A DNA stretch of 64,000 bases from Fimenecus sp045631225 (GTDB lineage: Bacteria; Bacillota; Clostridia; Oscillospirales; Acutalibacteraceae), in the NCBI GenBank assembly GCA_045631225.1, contig JAZQUG010000033.1:44100-108099 (forward strand). Direction: 5' to 3'. The notes under the pieces were generated by a model. It had not been told where the DNA came from. It saw only the letters and a list, made by a program, of their open reading frames with translations, and ran no database searches. The translations under genes were made by a program, and so were the position numbers. This document shows positions 38,327 through 45,756 of this stretch, piece after piece; position 1 is the stretch's first letter, and the number at the start of each line of letters is the position of its first letter.

Positions 38327-39085
38327 TTAAAATTTATCAACACGGTTAATAAACATTTTTTTAACTTCCGCTAAAGTAAACTCACCATATAAAGCATTAT
38401 CTATTTTTTGTCTTTGAGAAATTAAGTATTTTTGTTTTTCTTTTACAAAAGTGCCCCAGTTGGTTATCAGTTCTGGTAACTTTTCTTGTATTAGTTCGCT
38501 CTTGGGCTCATCTTTGGAAATTTCTAATATATCCTTAATGTTGCTATGTAACCTGAAAAAGGAGATTTTAAGTGGATGCATTTCTGCTTTGTACACTTCG
38601 TTATCTCTTCTGAATTCTTGTGCTATTTCAGTAGATAAAATATCTATTTCACTTTCAACCTTTGCAACGTTAATATATAAACTTGAAGGCGCAGATAGAC
38701 CTATACCAATTTTTTGCACATTTGAAGTCTCTTCATATGCGTTTAATAATTTTTCTAATGTATCAACTCTTCTGCTTTCATATTCAACAATAACACTAAT
38801 GGTAACACTATCACTAATGCGATTATTTATGTTTTCTAATCTTGTTTGAGCTTTATCATTTTCAATTTGAAACTTTTTGTTTTGATAAAGGGCAACAACA
38901 CCTAAAATAGTTGCACCAATAAATGATAGTAAAGCTCCATAAAAAGCTAGTATATCTGCAGAAGTCCAAGTTACCAAATAACCATTATCTACCTTAAATG
39001 ATTCATTAATAATTATTGGTATTGCAAAAATAAAAATCAGAACGAACAGTATAATAGACAAACCTATTAACATTTTCCTTTTCAT
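38327..39085 (-). CDS. Two-span membrane protein with cytosolic domain
   Basis: A 252 aa membrane protein. The first span is KMLIGLSIILFVLIFIFAIP and the second is ILAFYGALLSFIGATILGVVA, ending in LYQNKK at the inner face. A cytosolic region of about 180 residues, mostly helical with likely coiled-coil, follows. The span arrangement matches proteins annotated as putative phage abortive-infection proteins in Firmicutes, but the match is to a general pattern and not to a catalytic motif. A palindrome TTTTGTGACAAAAT sits about 65 bases upstream of the start and resembles the sequence near the LytTR gene at 43,042. Function unassigned. Confidence 0.6.
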   Translation of the reverse strand: MKRKMLIGLSIILFVLIFIFAIPIIINESFKVDNGYLVTWTSADILAFYGALLSFIGATILGVVALYQNKKFQIENDKAQTRLENINNRISDSVTISVIVEYESRRVDTLEKLLNAYEETSNVQKIGIGLSAPSSLYINVAKVESEIDILSTEIAQEFRRDNEVYKAEMHPLKISFFRLHSNIKDILEISKDEPKSELIQEKLPELITNWGTFVKEKQKYLISQRQKIDNALYGEFTLAEVKKMFINRVDKF

Positions 39086-39212
39086 TGTCTTTTCTCCGTA
39101 TAAGATTAATTTTTACTTCATATAATATGTATCGATAAAAACTCTTGTTTTGTGACAAAATATATAATTTTTTTGAACAGAATGATATAACATTCAGAAT
39201 GAATAATTATAA

Positions 39213-39423
39213 TTCAGCTGTTTAACGATTATCAGTAATTTAACGATAGGTTAGAGAGAATTTCTTGGTAATCAACTAAATAAGCAATATAAAAGCGTTG
39301 CAAGAGGGAGTGGCGATTTCCCAAATGCAACGCTTATGCTTTCTAAATGGCTTAAATACTATATAAAACAACGATACCACTATCAATACAAATTGTATCA
39401 ATAGTGGTATCTGATTTGGTACG
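39213..39423 (+). repeat. Structured intergenic repeat, full copy D
   Basis: It begins TTCAGCTGTTTAACGATTAT as copy B does, has the hairpin at 39293-39335 (stem GCGTTGCA/TGCAACGC, inner GGGA/TCCC), then AAATACTATATAAAACAACG, the perfect 11-bp inverted repeat GATACCACTAT (39373-39383) with ATAGTGGTATC (39401-39411), and ends GATTTGGTACG. From 39,424 to 39,563 I see nothing. Confidence 0.9.
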
Positions 39424-39563
39424 AGTGTTGATAACGGATTCAATTTTTAATATCAATTAACCGACAGACAAACACATATTCTTGCTTGTATCAAAGGATT
39501 TTGTAGTTTCTTCAATAATCAAAAACGATAAATTTATTAAGAATATGAAAGGATAATACAATT

Positions 39564-39920
39564 ATGAAAAAGATTACATACAGACAGGTCAATGATTATA
39601 TGATACCCAATCTCATACTCCCACCTGAAGAAGCAAATATCACTCTCGGTAAATGGGGTATGATGTACAAAGATTATCTTGAAAAACATAAGAAGATATT
39701 TTTTAGTTTGCTGCTTGGTCAGGGTAAACTTTATCAGCACTGTGCGGAGATTGAAAAGCAAGCAAAGCAGATGTTTGATACTCTTGTTGAACAGATGAAA
39801 GTGGCTGAATGTGTAACCGAGCAATTGAAAGAAGAAAATCAGATGGAATGGGTATGCCGTATGCAAAACATTGAGGCAAGAGCAAGAGAAATTATTGAAA
39901 ATGAGCTGATTTACACCTGA
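39564..39920 (+). CDS. TnpV-family transposon protein, orphan copy 1
   Basis: A 118 aa protein of the TnpV family, named from Tn4451-type elements of clostridia. The family features are ITYRQVNDYMIPNLILPPEE at the start, LGKWGMMYKDYLEKHK, and IEARAREIIENELIY at the end, with a helical middle. Its function is unknown. No transposase, relaxase or recombinase gene is adjacent, so it is either a remnant or acts independently. A second member at 62,765 is clearly homologous but diverged. It starts at ATG 39564, after a GAAAGGA site. Confidence 0.85.
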   Translation: MKKITYRQVNDYMIPNLILPPEEANITLGKWGMMYKDYLEKHKKIFFSLLLGQGKLYQHCAEIEKQAKQMFDTLVEQMKVAECVTEQLKEENQMEWVCRMQNIEARAREIIENELIYT

Positions 39921-39990
39921 CAACAATTAAAAACTTGACAAAGCAATATTTTTGTGTTATTCTTGTCAAAATTCAATTTGAGGTATTATT

Positions 39991-40104
39991 ATGAACGCAT
40001 ATCTTCTCAAAAATCTTGATATGGATATGAATTGGCTTGCACAGGATGATTATCATTCATCAATGGGCAGGCTTATACCTCTATATTCATTTTGGGATAG
40101 ATAA
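39991..40104 (+). CDS. Small ORF, 37 aa, unrecognised
   Basis: A 37 aa frame (MNAYLLKNLDMDMNWLAQDD at the start, ending in LYSFWDR) with a weak GAGGT site eight bases upstream. It stands between the TnpV gene and a strong terminator hairpin. It may be a genuine small protein or the 5' fragment of a broken gene; I do not recognise it. Confidence 0.35.
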   Translation: MNAYLLKNLDMDMNWLAQDDYHSSMGRLIPLYSFWDR

Positions 40105-40126
40105 AACTATATTTCCATATGTTTAT

Positions 40127-40167
40127 AACGGTGTAAGTTGCTGCAGAAACTTACACCGTTTATTTTT
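40127..40167 (+). terminator. Intrinsic terminator before methyltransferase gene
   Basis: AACGGTGTAAGTT pairs perfectly with AACTTACACCGTT around an 8-base loop, followed by TATTTTTAT. It lies 23 bases upstream of the methyltransferase start, so it could act as an attenuator for that gene or end the preceding transcript. Confidence 0.85.
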
Positions 40168-40189
40168 ATATCCAAAAGGAGGATTTTTT

Positions 40190-41032
40190 ATGAAATTATT
40201 TAATTTAATCAAAAAGAAACTTTTCAAAAAGCATCACGAATTTACAGGAAATTATCTTGTTGATTATTACAACACTCACGATGAAGAATCCCGTCTGTTA
40301 TCTAAACACGGGAAGGTTGAGTTCTTAACAACTGTGAAATACATTGAAAAGTATTTGAAAGACAATATGAAAATCATGGAAATTGGTGCGGCTACGGGCA
40401 GATATTCACATTATTTTGCTCAAAAAGGTTTTGTGGTTGATGCAGTTGAACTCATTGAGCATAATATCGAAATTTTCAAAGCAAAAACTCTGCCCAATGA
40501 AAAAGTCAGTATCAGACAGGGAAATGCAATCAATCTGGCTGAATATCCCAACGATAGTTATGATGTAACGCTTTTGTTAGGTCCGATGTATCATCTATAC
40601 ACAACTGAAGAACAGCGGAAAGCACTTGCAGAGGCAATCAGAATTACAAAACCTGACGGCTATATATTTGTTGCTTACTGTATGCTTGAGCCCTCAAGGT
40701 TCTGTTGCTTCAAGAACAACAGAATTGACAAACTGATTGAAAACGGTAAATTTGACCCGGTTACCCTTGAAGCGCATTTCCCGCCACACGGAATTTTTAA
40801 GGTGTACTTAAAAGATGAAATATTTGGTTTAACAAAGAGTTTTGGTGTGGAACGGTTACACTTTGTTGCTACTGACGGTTATACCTGTCATATGAAAGAA
40901 GCTGTTGACCAAATGGATGAAAAAACCTATGAATTATATCTTAGATATCATTTCAAAACCTGTGAAAGACAGGATTTAATCGGCATGTCACACCACACCC
41001 TTGATGTTTTGAGAAAGGAGATAAAACAATGA
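40190..41032 (+). CDS. SAM-dependent class I methyltransferase
   Basis: A 280 aa soluble methyltransferase. Motif I is MEIGAATGRYSHYFAQKGF (about residues 65-83), followed by VDAVELIEHNIEIF (motif II acid), then YDVTLLLGPMYHLY (motif IV) and ITKPDGYIFVAYC (motif V). It belongs to the Methyltransf_11/25 group, whose substrates are small molecules. A strong AAAGGAGG site precedes ATG 40190; reading from further upstream would cross the terminator hairpin. It overlaps the following phosphorylase gene by four bases, so the two are coupled. The substrate is unknown; the pairing with a nucleoside phosphorylase may hint at nucleoside or methylated-base metabolism. Confidence 0.88.
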   Translation: MKLFNLIKKKLFKKHHEFTGNYLVDYYNTHDEESRLLSKHGKVEFLTTVKYIEKYLKDNMKIMEIGAATGRYSHYFAQKGFVVDAVELIEHNIEIFKAKTLPNEKVSIRQGNAINLAEYPNDSYDVTLLLGPMYHLYTTEEQRKALAEAIRITKPDGYIFVAYCMLEPSRFCCFKNNRIDKLIENGKFDPVTLEAHFPPHGIFKVYLKDEIFGLTKSFGVERLHFVATDGYTCHMKEAVDQMDEKTYELYLRYHFKTCERQDLIGMSHHTLDVLRKEIKQ

Positions 41033-41793
41033 TACTAAAAAATAAAATACCTATACTTGAATTTGATACAGATGAAACACAGGTTATTAACCCAACACAC
41101 GGAAATTTGAATCTTAAGTTACCCCAAAAGGCTGTTTTTGCGTTTTTAGATGAACATATAGAGAAATATGCTAAAGAACATAATGCCGTTCAAGTCAGTA
41201 CCTTTACATCGGAAACAAAAGACTACCCTATATATGTTGTAAATCATAAGGGAGAAGATGTTTGTCTTTGTCAGGCACCTGTAGGAGCATCTGCTGCAAC
41301 TCAAATTTTAGACTGGCTTATCGGATACGGCGTACGGGAAATAATTTCAGGTGGATGTTGCGGTGCACTGACGGATTTTGAAGAAAATGTATTTATTGTT
41401 CCATATAAAGCGTTGCGAGATGAAGGCACATCATATCACTATATGAAGCCATCAAGGTTTATTGAGATTAATAAGGATTCGTTAAAAGCAATTAAAAAGA
41501 CTATTTCCGAACACAAACTTCCATATCGTGAGGTAATAACATGGACAACAGATGGATTTTATCGTGAAACCAAAGAAAAAATTGTCTACAGAAAGCAAGA
41601 GGGTTGCGAGGTTGTGGAGATGGAGTGTTCTGCTCTTGCGGCGTGTGCTTCTTTTCGTGATGCAGTATGGGGATGTATTTTATTTACTGCAGATACACTT
41701 ACAGACACAGAAAACTACGATGAACGAAATTGGGGTAAAAATTCTTTCAGATATGCTCTTGAATTGTGCCTTGATGCAGTTATAAAACTCTGA
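41029..41793 (+). CDS. Nucleoside phosphorylase family enzyme
   Basis: A 254 aa enzyme of the PNP/UDP phosphorylase superfamily. Characteristic parts are GASAATQILDWLI, the glycine-rich ISGGCCGAL (about residue 105), and the substrate-binding VVEMECSALAACASF (about 203-217) with its conserved Glu, followed by FTADTL. The fold matches uridine phosphorylase-like members. It would cleave a nucleoside with phosphate to base and ribose 1-phosphate. The start overlaps the methyltransferase stop (ATGA), and an acetyltransferase gene follows by 19 bases. Specificity for uridine, purines or methylthioadenosine cannot be read with confidence. Confidence 0.87.
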   Translation: MILKNKIPILEFDTDETQVINPTHGNLNLKLPQKAVFAFLDEHIEKYAKEHNAVQVSTFTSETKDYPIYVVNHKGEDVCLCQAPVGASAATQILDWLIGYGVREIISGGCCGALTDFEENVFIVPYKALRDEGTSYHYMKPSRFIEINKDSLKAIKKTISEHKLPYREVITWTTDGFYRETKEKIVYRKQEGCEVVEMECSALAACASFRDAVWGCILFTADTLTDTENYDERNWGKNSFRYALELCLDAVIKL

Positions 41794-41812
41794 ATGGAAA
41801 GGAGTGTCAGTA

Positions 41813-42367
41813 ATGAATCAAAAACAAATAGAATATATACAAAACACTCCTGTTCTTGAAACAGAACGGCTGATTCTTCGTCCCATTACACAGGATGATG
41901 TAAACGAGGCTTTTGTGTGGTTGAGTGATGAAAAAGTCAATAGGTTTATGCCGTATAATCTTTACAAAAATACAGAAGAAGCATTGCATTGGATAAATGT
42001 AATACTCCCCGATGACAGTAATTTTCATTGGGGGTTTGTGCTTAAAGAAAACAATCTGCTAATCGGCAGTGGTAGCATAGGTCCACACAAAGGCAATCCT
42101 GACGAGTGGGGGTTCGGTTATAACATTCGTTCAGACTATTGGAACAAAGGTTTAACCACAGAGGCTACAAAAAGAATGATAGAATTTGCATATAAAGAAC
42201 ACGGCATAAAAAACTTTGTTGCAGACCACGCTGTTGATAATCCTGCTTCGGGCAGAGTTATGGAAAAGTGCGGTCTTGTATTCGATCACTACGACGAATA
42301 TCAAACCTTTGACGGCACCGAAACTTTCAAGTCAAAGTTTTATAAAATGCATTTGGAAAGTTTATAA
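41813..42367 (+). CDS. GNAT N-acetyltransferase, RimJ/RimL type
   Basis: A 184 aa acetyltransferase of the RimJ/RimL (Acetyltransf_3) type. It begins with the family pattern LETERLILRPITQDDV, has the acetyl-CoA pyrophosphate loop region near GYNIRSDYWNKGLTTEA (about residue 103) and ends in NPASGRVMEKCGLVFD. ATG 41813 follows an AAAGGAG site; the GTG at 41804 overlaps that site and is unlikely. Members acetylate protein N-termini or small molecules including antibiotics; the target is unknown. Probably cotranscribed with the methyltransferase and phosphorylase. Confidence 0.88.
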   Translation: MNQKQIEYIQNTPVLETERLILRPITQDDVNEAFVWLSDEKVNRFMPYNLYKNTEEALHWINVILPDDSNFHWGFVLKENNLLIGSGSIGPHKGNPDEWGFGYNIRSDYWNKGLTTEATKRMIEFAYKEHGIKNFVADHAVDNPASGRVMEKCGLVFDHYDEYQTFDGTETFKSKFYKMHLESL

Positions 42368-42378
42368 GGAGGATGTTT

Positions 42379-42417
42379 ATGTATAAAACAAAATATTGCG
42401 AAGTTCATTATAAATAA
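42379..42417 (+). pseudogene. Truncated gene start, 12 codons
   Basis: A strong AAGGAGG site and ATG lead into MYKTKYCEVHYK and then a stop. The ribosome site is better than a random frame would have, so this looks like the surviving 5' end of a gene deleted before the LytTR gene. I cannot name the original protein. Confidence 0.35.
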
Positions 42418-42447
42418 ATGTGATTTTTTGTCGGTTTAATTATTTCT

Positions 42448-42963
42448 TTATTTATCGTGTTTCCCAAAATTTAAAAAGGCTTTCTTAAATTTTCTAACCT
42501 TTCTCTGTGAAGTATAGATAGTATATTGATTATTTCTATATTTTAAAAACACATAATCTTGAGTTACTTCTGTTACATAATTCAGATTGACAATATAACT
42601 ATGATGTGGTCTTTTAAAACATCTTGATGATAAGAGTTTCTCCCAATGAGATATATTATAATTTGTTCTTATGACTCTCTTATCAATTAAGTAAAGAACT
42701 GATTCTCTATCTTCTATGGCAATATGCATTATCTCATTAGGATAAACTTTATAAACATCTTTATCGCTTGTTTCTATCACCAACGGAGCATAATAGAAAT
42801 CACTTTTAAGTGTTTCATTCTCAAAGTTCAAATCAATGCAAATACTTTCAAAAGTATCATTTTCTGTTAAACTATATGGAATTTCATTTTTCTCAAGGAA
42901 TTCCAAAACGATTGATTTCACCTTTTCTTTACTATCTATATTTTTATCAATTAATACACTCAT
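42448..42963 (-). CDS. LytTR-domain transcription regulator
   Basis: A 171 aa protein. The C-terminal half is a LytTR DNA-binding domain: IEDRESVLYLIDKRVIRTN, then CFKRPHHSYIVNLNYVTEV, then YTIYTSQRKVRKFKKAFLNF. The N-terminal 75 residues lack the receiver Asp/Lys pattern, so it is not a standard response regulator, but belongs with the small LytTR proteins that pair with membrane partners. The divergent 98 aa membrane-protein gene at 43,128 fits the LytTR regulatory-system layout, in which a membrane protein holds the regulator inactive. A palindrome in the shared intergenic region is a candidate operator. Confidence 0.88.
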   Translation of the reverse strand: MSVLIDKNIDSKEKVKSIVLEFLEKNEIPYSLTENDTFESICIDLNFENETLKSDFYYAPLVIETSDKDVYKVYPNEIMHIAIEDRESVLYLIDKRVIRTNYNISHWEKLLSSRCFKRPHHSYIVNLNYVTEVTQDYVFLKYRNNQYTIYTSQRKVRKFKKAFLNFGKHDK

Positions 42964-43041
42964 AAAATAACCCCGAGAACTTTTGTAATAACGAATGAAT
43001 TAACATCATCCTATACAATATAAATCGAAATTAAATGACAA

Positions 43042-43077
43042 TTTGTGACAAAAGATGTATATGTTTTCTGTCACAAA
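43042..43077. promoter_or_regulatory. Candidate operator between LytTR gene and membrane gene
   Basis: TTTGTGACA (43042-43050) and its reverse complement TGTCACAAA (43069-43077) form an inverted repeat 27 bases apart centre to centre in the divergent intergenic region. A second TGACA stands just before the left arm. Autoregulation by the LytTR protein is inferred. Confidence 0.55.
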
Positions 43078-43127
43078 ATAACTCATATATACGATTGTGG
43101 TAGTAAGAAGGTGTTTGGGGTGATTTT

Positions 43128-43424
43128 ATGAGCAAAAACGAAAAGAAAAAACTAAAAAATATGTTTGAATATGAGTGTTATCTTCGAGATAAACCATGCT
43201 ACATTATGATAAAATATGGTTTTTATATTGCTATGCTTTTTACTGCTATTACCTATTTTTATGGCATAGTTTGTCTTTACATGGAATTCATTTTGAATGT
43301 GTTGATAGTAAAAGAAATCATAATGCTGATGTTTTTATCTATTATATTTATTGGTGCAGTTATTTTTAGTGTAGGAAATATTGCATTTGAAATAGAATTT
43401 AGAAAGCAAATCAGGACTTGTTGA
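43128..43424 (+). CDS. Small membrane protein, probable LytTR partner
   Basis: A 98 aa protein with a basic N-terminal segment (SKNEKKKLKNMFEYE) and two hydrophobic spans, FYIAMLFTAITYFYGIVCLY and IIMLMFLSIIFIGAVIFSVG. It is transcribed away from the LytTR gene across a palindromic spacer. Size, topology and placement match the membrane proteins of LytTR regulatory systems described in streptococci, but the sequence itself carries no diagnostic motif I can name. It ends in a basic tail. Treat the partner role as inference. Confidence 0.6.
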   Translation: MSKNEKKKLKNMFEYECYLRDKPCYIMIKYGFYIAMLFTAITYFYGIVCLYMEFILNVLIVKEIIMLMFLSIIFIGAVIFSVGNIAFEIEFRKQIRTC

Positions 43425-43524
43425 TAATTATTAAACGATACACATAATACGGCTTTCAATATATTGACTTTCTTGGTACAGAAGAGTATAATTATGGAAA
43501 ATTACTGAAAGGTAGGTGGACAAA

Positions 43525-43581
43525 ATGATGATGAATCTTAATCTTATGACTTGGAGAGCCGTTTTGTCCGTTTGCGATTGA
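43525..43581 (+). CDS. Possible leader peptide, 18 aa
   Basis: ATG 43525, preceded by GAAAGGTAGGTGG, opens MMMNLNLMTWRAVLSVCD and stops 25 bases before a terminator hairpin that overlaps the leader of the histidine phosphatase gene. The layout (short frame with good ribosome site, then terminator, then structural gene) is that of a translation-controlled attenuator, though the peptide has no obvious run of a single amino acid apart from Met. Confidence 0.4.
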   Translation: MMMNLNLMTWRAVLSVCD

Positions 43582-43606
43582 TGTAATATATCTTTCAAAA
43601 CCTACA

Positions 43607-43642
43607 GGCATCTCCGTATATTTTCGGAGGTGCCTTAATTTT
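43607..43642 (+). terminator. Terminator/attenuator before the phosphatase gene
   Basis: GGCATCTCCG pairs with CGGAGGTGCC (one T-G wobble) around an 8-base loop, followed by TTAATTTTTT. The next gene starts 19 bases later, so read-through must be conditional or the gene must rely on this leader. Confidence 0.8.
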
Positions 43643-43660
43643 TTGTCGGAGGTATACAAT

Positions 43661-44263
43661 ATGAAACTTTTAGTTATCCGTCACGGCGAATCAGAAGCAG
43701 ATTTGCTTGATGTACACGAAGGCAGAGCGGATTTCGCATTAACTGAACGAGGACACAGACAAGCAGAAGCGATGTCAGAGTACGTTGCCGAGAATTTTGG
43801 TATTTCTAAAATATATGCAAGTACTTTAACAAGGGCGAAACAAACAGCTGTGCATTTATCAGAAAAAACAGGCATTCCCATTGTTTTTGATGAAAATCTT
43901 ATGGAATTTAATAACGGGCTTCTAGCAGGCTTGCCAAGAGCAGTTGTAAGAGAAAAATATCCTGAAATTCCTGATTTGCCAATTGATAAAGTTGTTTACG
44001 GACAAGAATCTCAGATTGAGTTCAGACAAAGAGCTGAAAATGCACTTTCAAGAATTATCAGTGAAGCTCAGGCAGATGAAACTGTTGCTATTGTATCTCA
44101 CGGCGGAATGATAAATCAGTTGTACCGTTCATTGCTTCAGATGCCTGTTGACTGTAAGTTTTTCTTTAATACCGCTGACACAGGTATTCATATTTGGAGT
44201 GTGAGAGACACAGAAAGACGAGTTGTAAAGGCTAATTTTGATGAGCATACAAAAGGAATTTAA
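43661..44263 (+). CDS. Histidine phosphatase family protein (phosphoglycerate mutase-like)
   Basis: A 200 aa histidine phosphatase. The catalytic motif is VIRHGESEAD (His8 receives the phosphate), the second Arg/His cluster appears in STLTRAKQTAVHLSE (about residues 54-68), and the C-terminal VSHGGMINQ (about 145) gives the second catalytic His. It belongs with the small broad-specificity phosphatases and not with the full dPGM mutases, which are longer. ATG 43661 follows GGAGG by eight bases; the TTG at 43643 precedes that site. The acetyltransferase gene follows five bases after the stop. Confidence 0.9.
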   Translation: MKLLVIRHGESEADLLDVHEGRADFALTERGHRQAEAMSEYVAENFGISKIYASTLTRAKQTAVHLSEKTGIPIVFDENLMEFNNGLLAGLPRAVVREKYPEIPDLPIDKVVYGQESQIEFRQRAENALSRIISEAQADETVAIVSHGGMINQLYRSLLQMPVDCKFFFNTADTGIHIWSVRDTERRVVKANFDEHTKGI

Positions 44264-44268
44264 GAAAA

Positions 44269-44898
44269 ATGATTACATTTACCGAATATTTAAATAATCC
44301 TTGCGGTACTCTTTCGATTCCGTATTGGAAGGTTAAAAATATAACAATACCGCCTGATATGAAAATCCTACATGATAAGGATTTTTCTGCTGATATTTTA
44401 TCGGATTATACTGATGAAAAATATTTTCGGTTGTATCACAACCTCAAAGAAATACCGAAAATCATAGCTAATGATTTTGAGATTACAACAGCAACACGAA
44501 AAGATATTAAAGCAATCGTGCAGATAATAAACGATTCATATACGGATATATCTGTAAACAAAGACCTTATCAAAAGTTATACCAAAACACCTGTTTACAA
44601 TGCAGAACTGTGGATTATGGTTAAGGAAAAAGCAACGAACAAATATGTAGGTTGTGGTATAGCTGATTTTGATACGGAAGCGAAAGAACTTATACTTGAA
44701 TGGATACAGGTGTTGCCACAATACAGAGGCAAGAAAATCGGACAGTTAATTGTAACTGAACTGTTATTCAGGATGAAAGCTTTTGCAGATTTCGCAACCG
44801 TTTCAGGCAAAGTCGATAATACAGCTAATCCAGAGGCATTATACAGAAAATGTGGCTTTACCGGCAATGATATATGGCATATTCTGTATAAGAAATGA
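44269..44898 (+). CDS. GNAT-family acetyltransferase
   Basis: A 209 aa protein. An N-terminal segment of about 70 residues (FTEYLNNPCGTLSIPYWK) precedes a GNAT domain with FEITTATRKDIKAIVQIIND, then LILEWIQVLPQYRGKKIGQL (acetyl-CoA loop RGKKIG at about residue 150) and NPEALYRKCGFTGNDIWHI. It follows the histidine phosphatase by five bases and overlaps the next frame. The target is unknown. The N-terminal segment resembles that of GNATs annotated in clostridia next to phosphatases, but I cannot name it. Confidence 0.85.
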   Translation: MITFTEYLNNPCGTLSIPYWKVKNITIPPDMKILHDKDFSADILSDYTDEKYFRLYHNLKEIPKIIANDFEITTATRKDIKAIVQIINDSYTDISVNKDLIKSYTKTPVYNAELWIMVKEKATNKYVGCGIADFDTEAKELILEWIQVLPQYRGKKIGQLIVTELLFRMKAFADFATVSGKVDNTANPEALYRKCGFTGNDIWHILYKK

Positions 44899-44906
44899 GG
44901 GGAATT

Positions 44907-45680
44907 ATGAAAAAACGAGGAACATTTATTATTGAAAAACGTTTTGGAAAAATCAGTAAGCCTTCAAATAAACGTTGGTTAAAAAAAGCATTATTAGTGT
45001 TAATCTTTTTATTTATCATAACAGCTATTTCGTTTGGATTGCTGTATTTTATAGAGAAAAACTATAAAATTAATATGGAAATTTGGATAAGTGCACTGCC
45101 TTCATATTGGGGAGGAATAATCGGGGGCATTATTTCAGGTACAATATCATTTTTAGGAGTTTTCTTAACAATTAAATATTATCGAAATTCTGATTTGACA
45201 AAAAACAGAATTGAGCACATGCCATTCATTCACATTAGCTTGTTAGATGCAAAATGTGTTGAATCAGAAAAATATGAAGATATAAAAGTAATAGAGGTTC
45301 TGGGTCGTTATTACGAAATCAATAAAAACAAGGCTGTACTTGTCAACTTGATATTAGAAAATGTGGGACATGGTTTTGCAAATACGCTTGTTTTGAAATT
45401 AGGTAATAATTTTGGTGGCGAAGCATATCAAAAGTTACTTAGAGTCGGTGACAGAGAGAAATTACAATTAAAATTCTATCCTGATGATGTACAGCATACT
45501 TTACCGATTTCATTTTCGTTACAGTATATCGATTCTATGACAAATGAATACTTTCAAGAGTATTCTATAGACTGCAAAAAGATAATTGGTCTAGGATTTA
45601 TTGACAATATTAATGAATCAATTTCTATTGAAAACGGTTATCCTAACTTTATAGGGCAAGTTCACAACTTAACTGAATAG
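44907..45680 (+). CDS. Two-span membrane protein with beta-rich cytosolic domain
   Basis: A 257 aa protein. The first span is KALLVLIFLFIITAISFGLL and the second WGGIIGGIISGTISFLGVFL, ending TIKYYRN at the inner face. The C-terminal 165 residues form a beta-rich domain with VLVNLILENVGHGFANTLVL, a strand-turn pattern like that of the protein at 36,543. The start is ATG 44907 after GAGGGGAA; the ATG at 44895 overlaps the acetyltransferase stop. Architecture resembles 38,327, suggesting a shared accessory-gene type, perhaps defence-related. No motif allows a function. Confidence 0.65.
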   Translation: MKKRGTFIIEKRFGKISKPSNKRWLKKALLVLIFLFIITAISFGLLYFIEKNYKINMEIWISALPSYWGGIIGGIISGTISFLGVFLTIKYYRNSDLTKNRIEHMPFIHISLLDAKCVESEKYEDIKVIEVLGRYYEINKNKAVLVNLILENVGHGFANTLVLKLGNNFGGEAYQKLLRVGDREKLQLKFYPDDVQHTLPISFSLQYIDSMTNEYFQEYSIDCKKIIGLGFIDNINESISIENGYPNFIGQVHNLTE

Positions 45681-45756
45681 TACTTTTCTGTAATAGAAGC
45701 ACAATTGCAGTTCTATTATGTTCTATTATAATAATTAACATAAGGAGTAGTATGTA

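Noticed and set aside
20773..39423. The repeated intergenic blocks as a CRISPR or large tandem array
   Set aside because: Copies are 2-12 kb apart, over 150 bases long, with internal hairpins and genes between them; there are no regular spacers and no cas genes.
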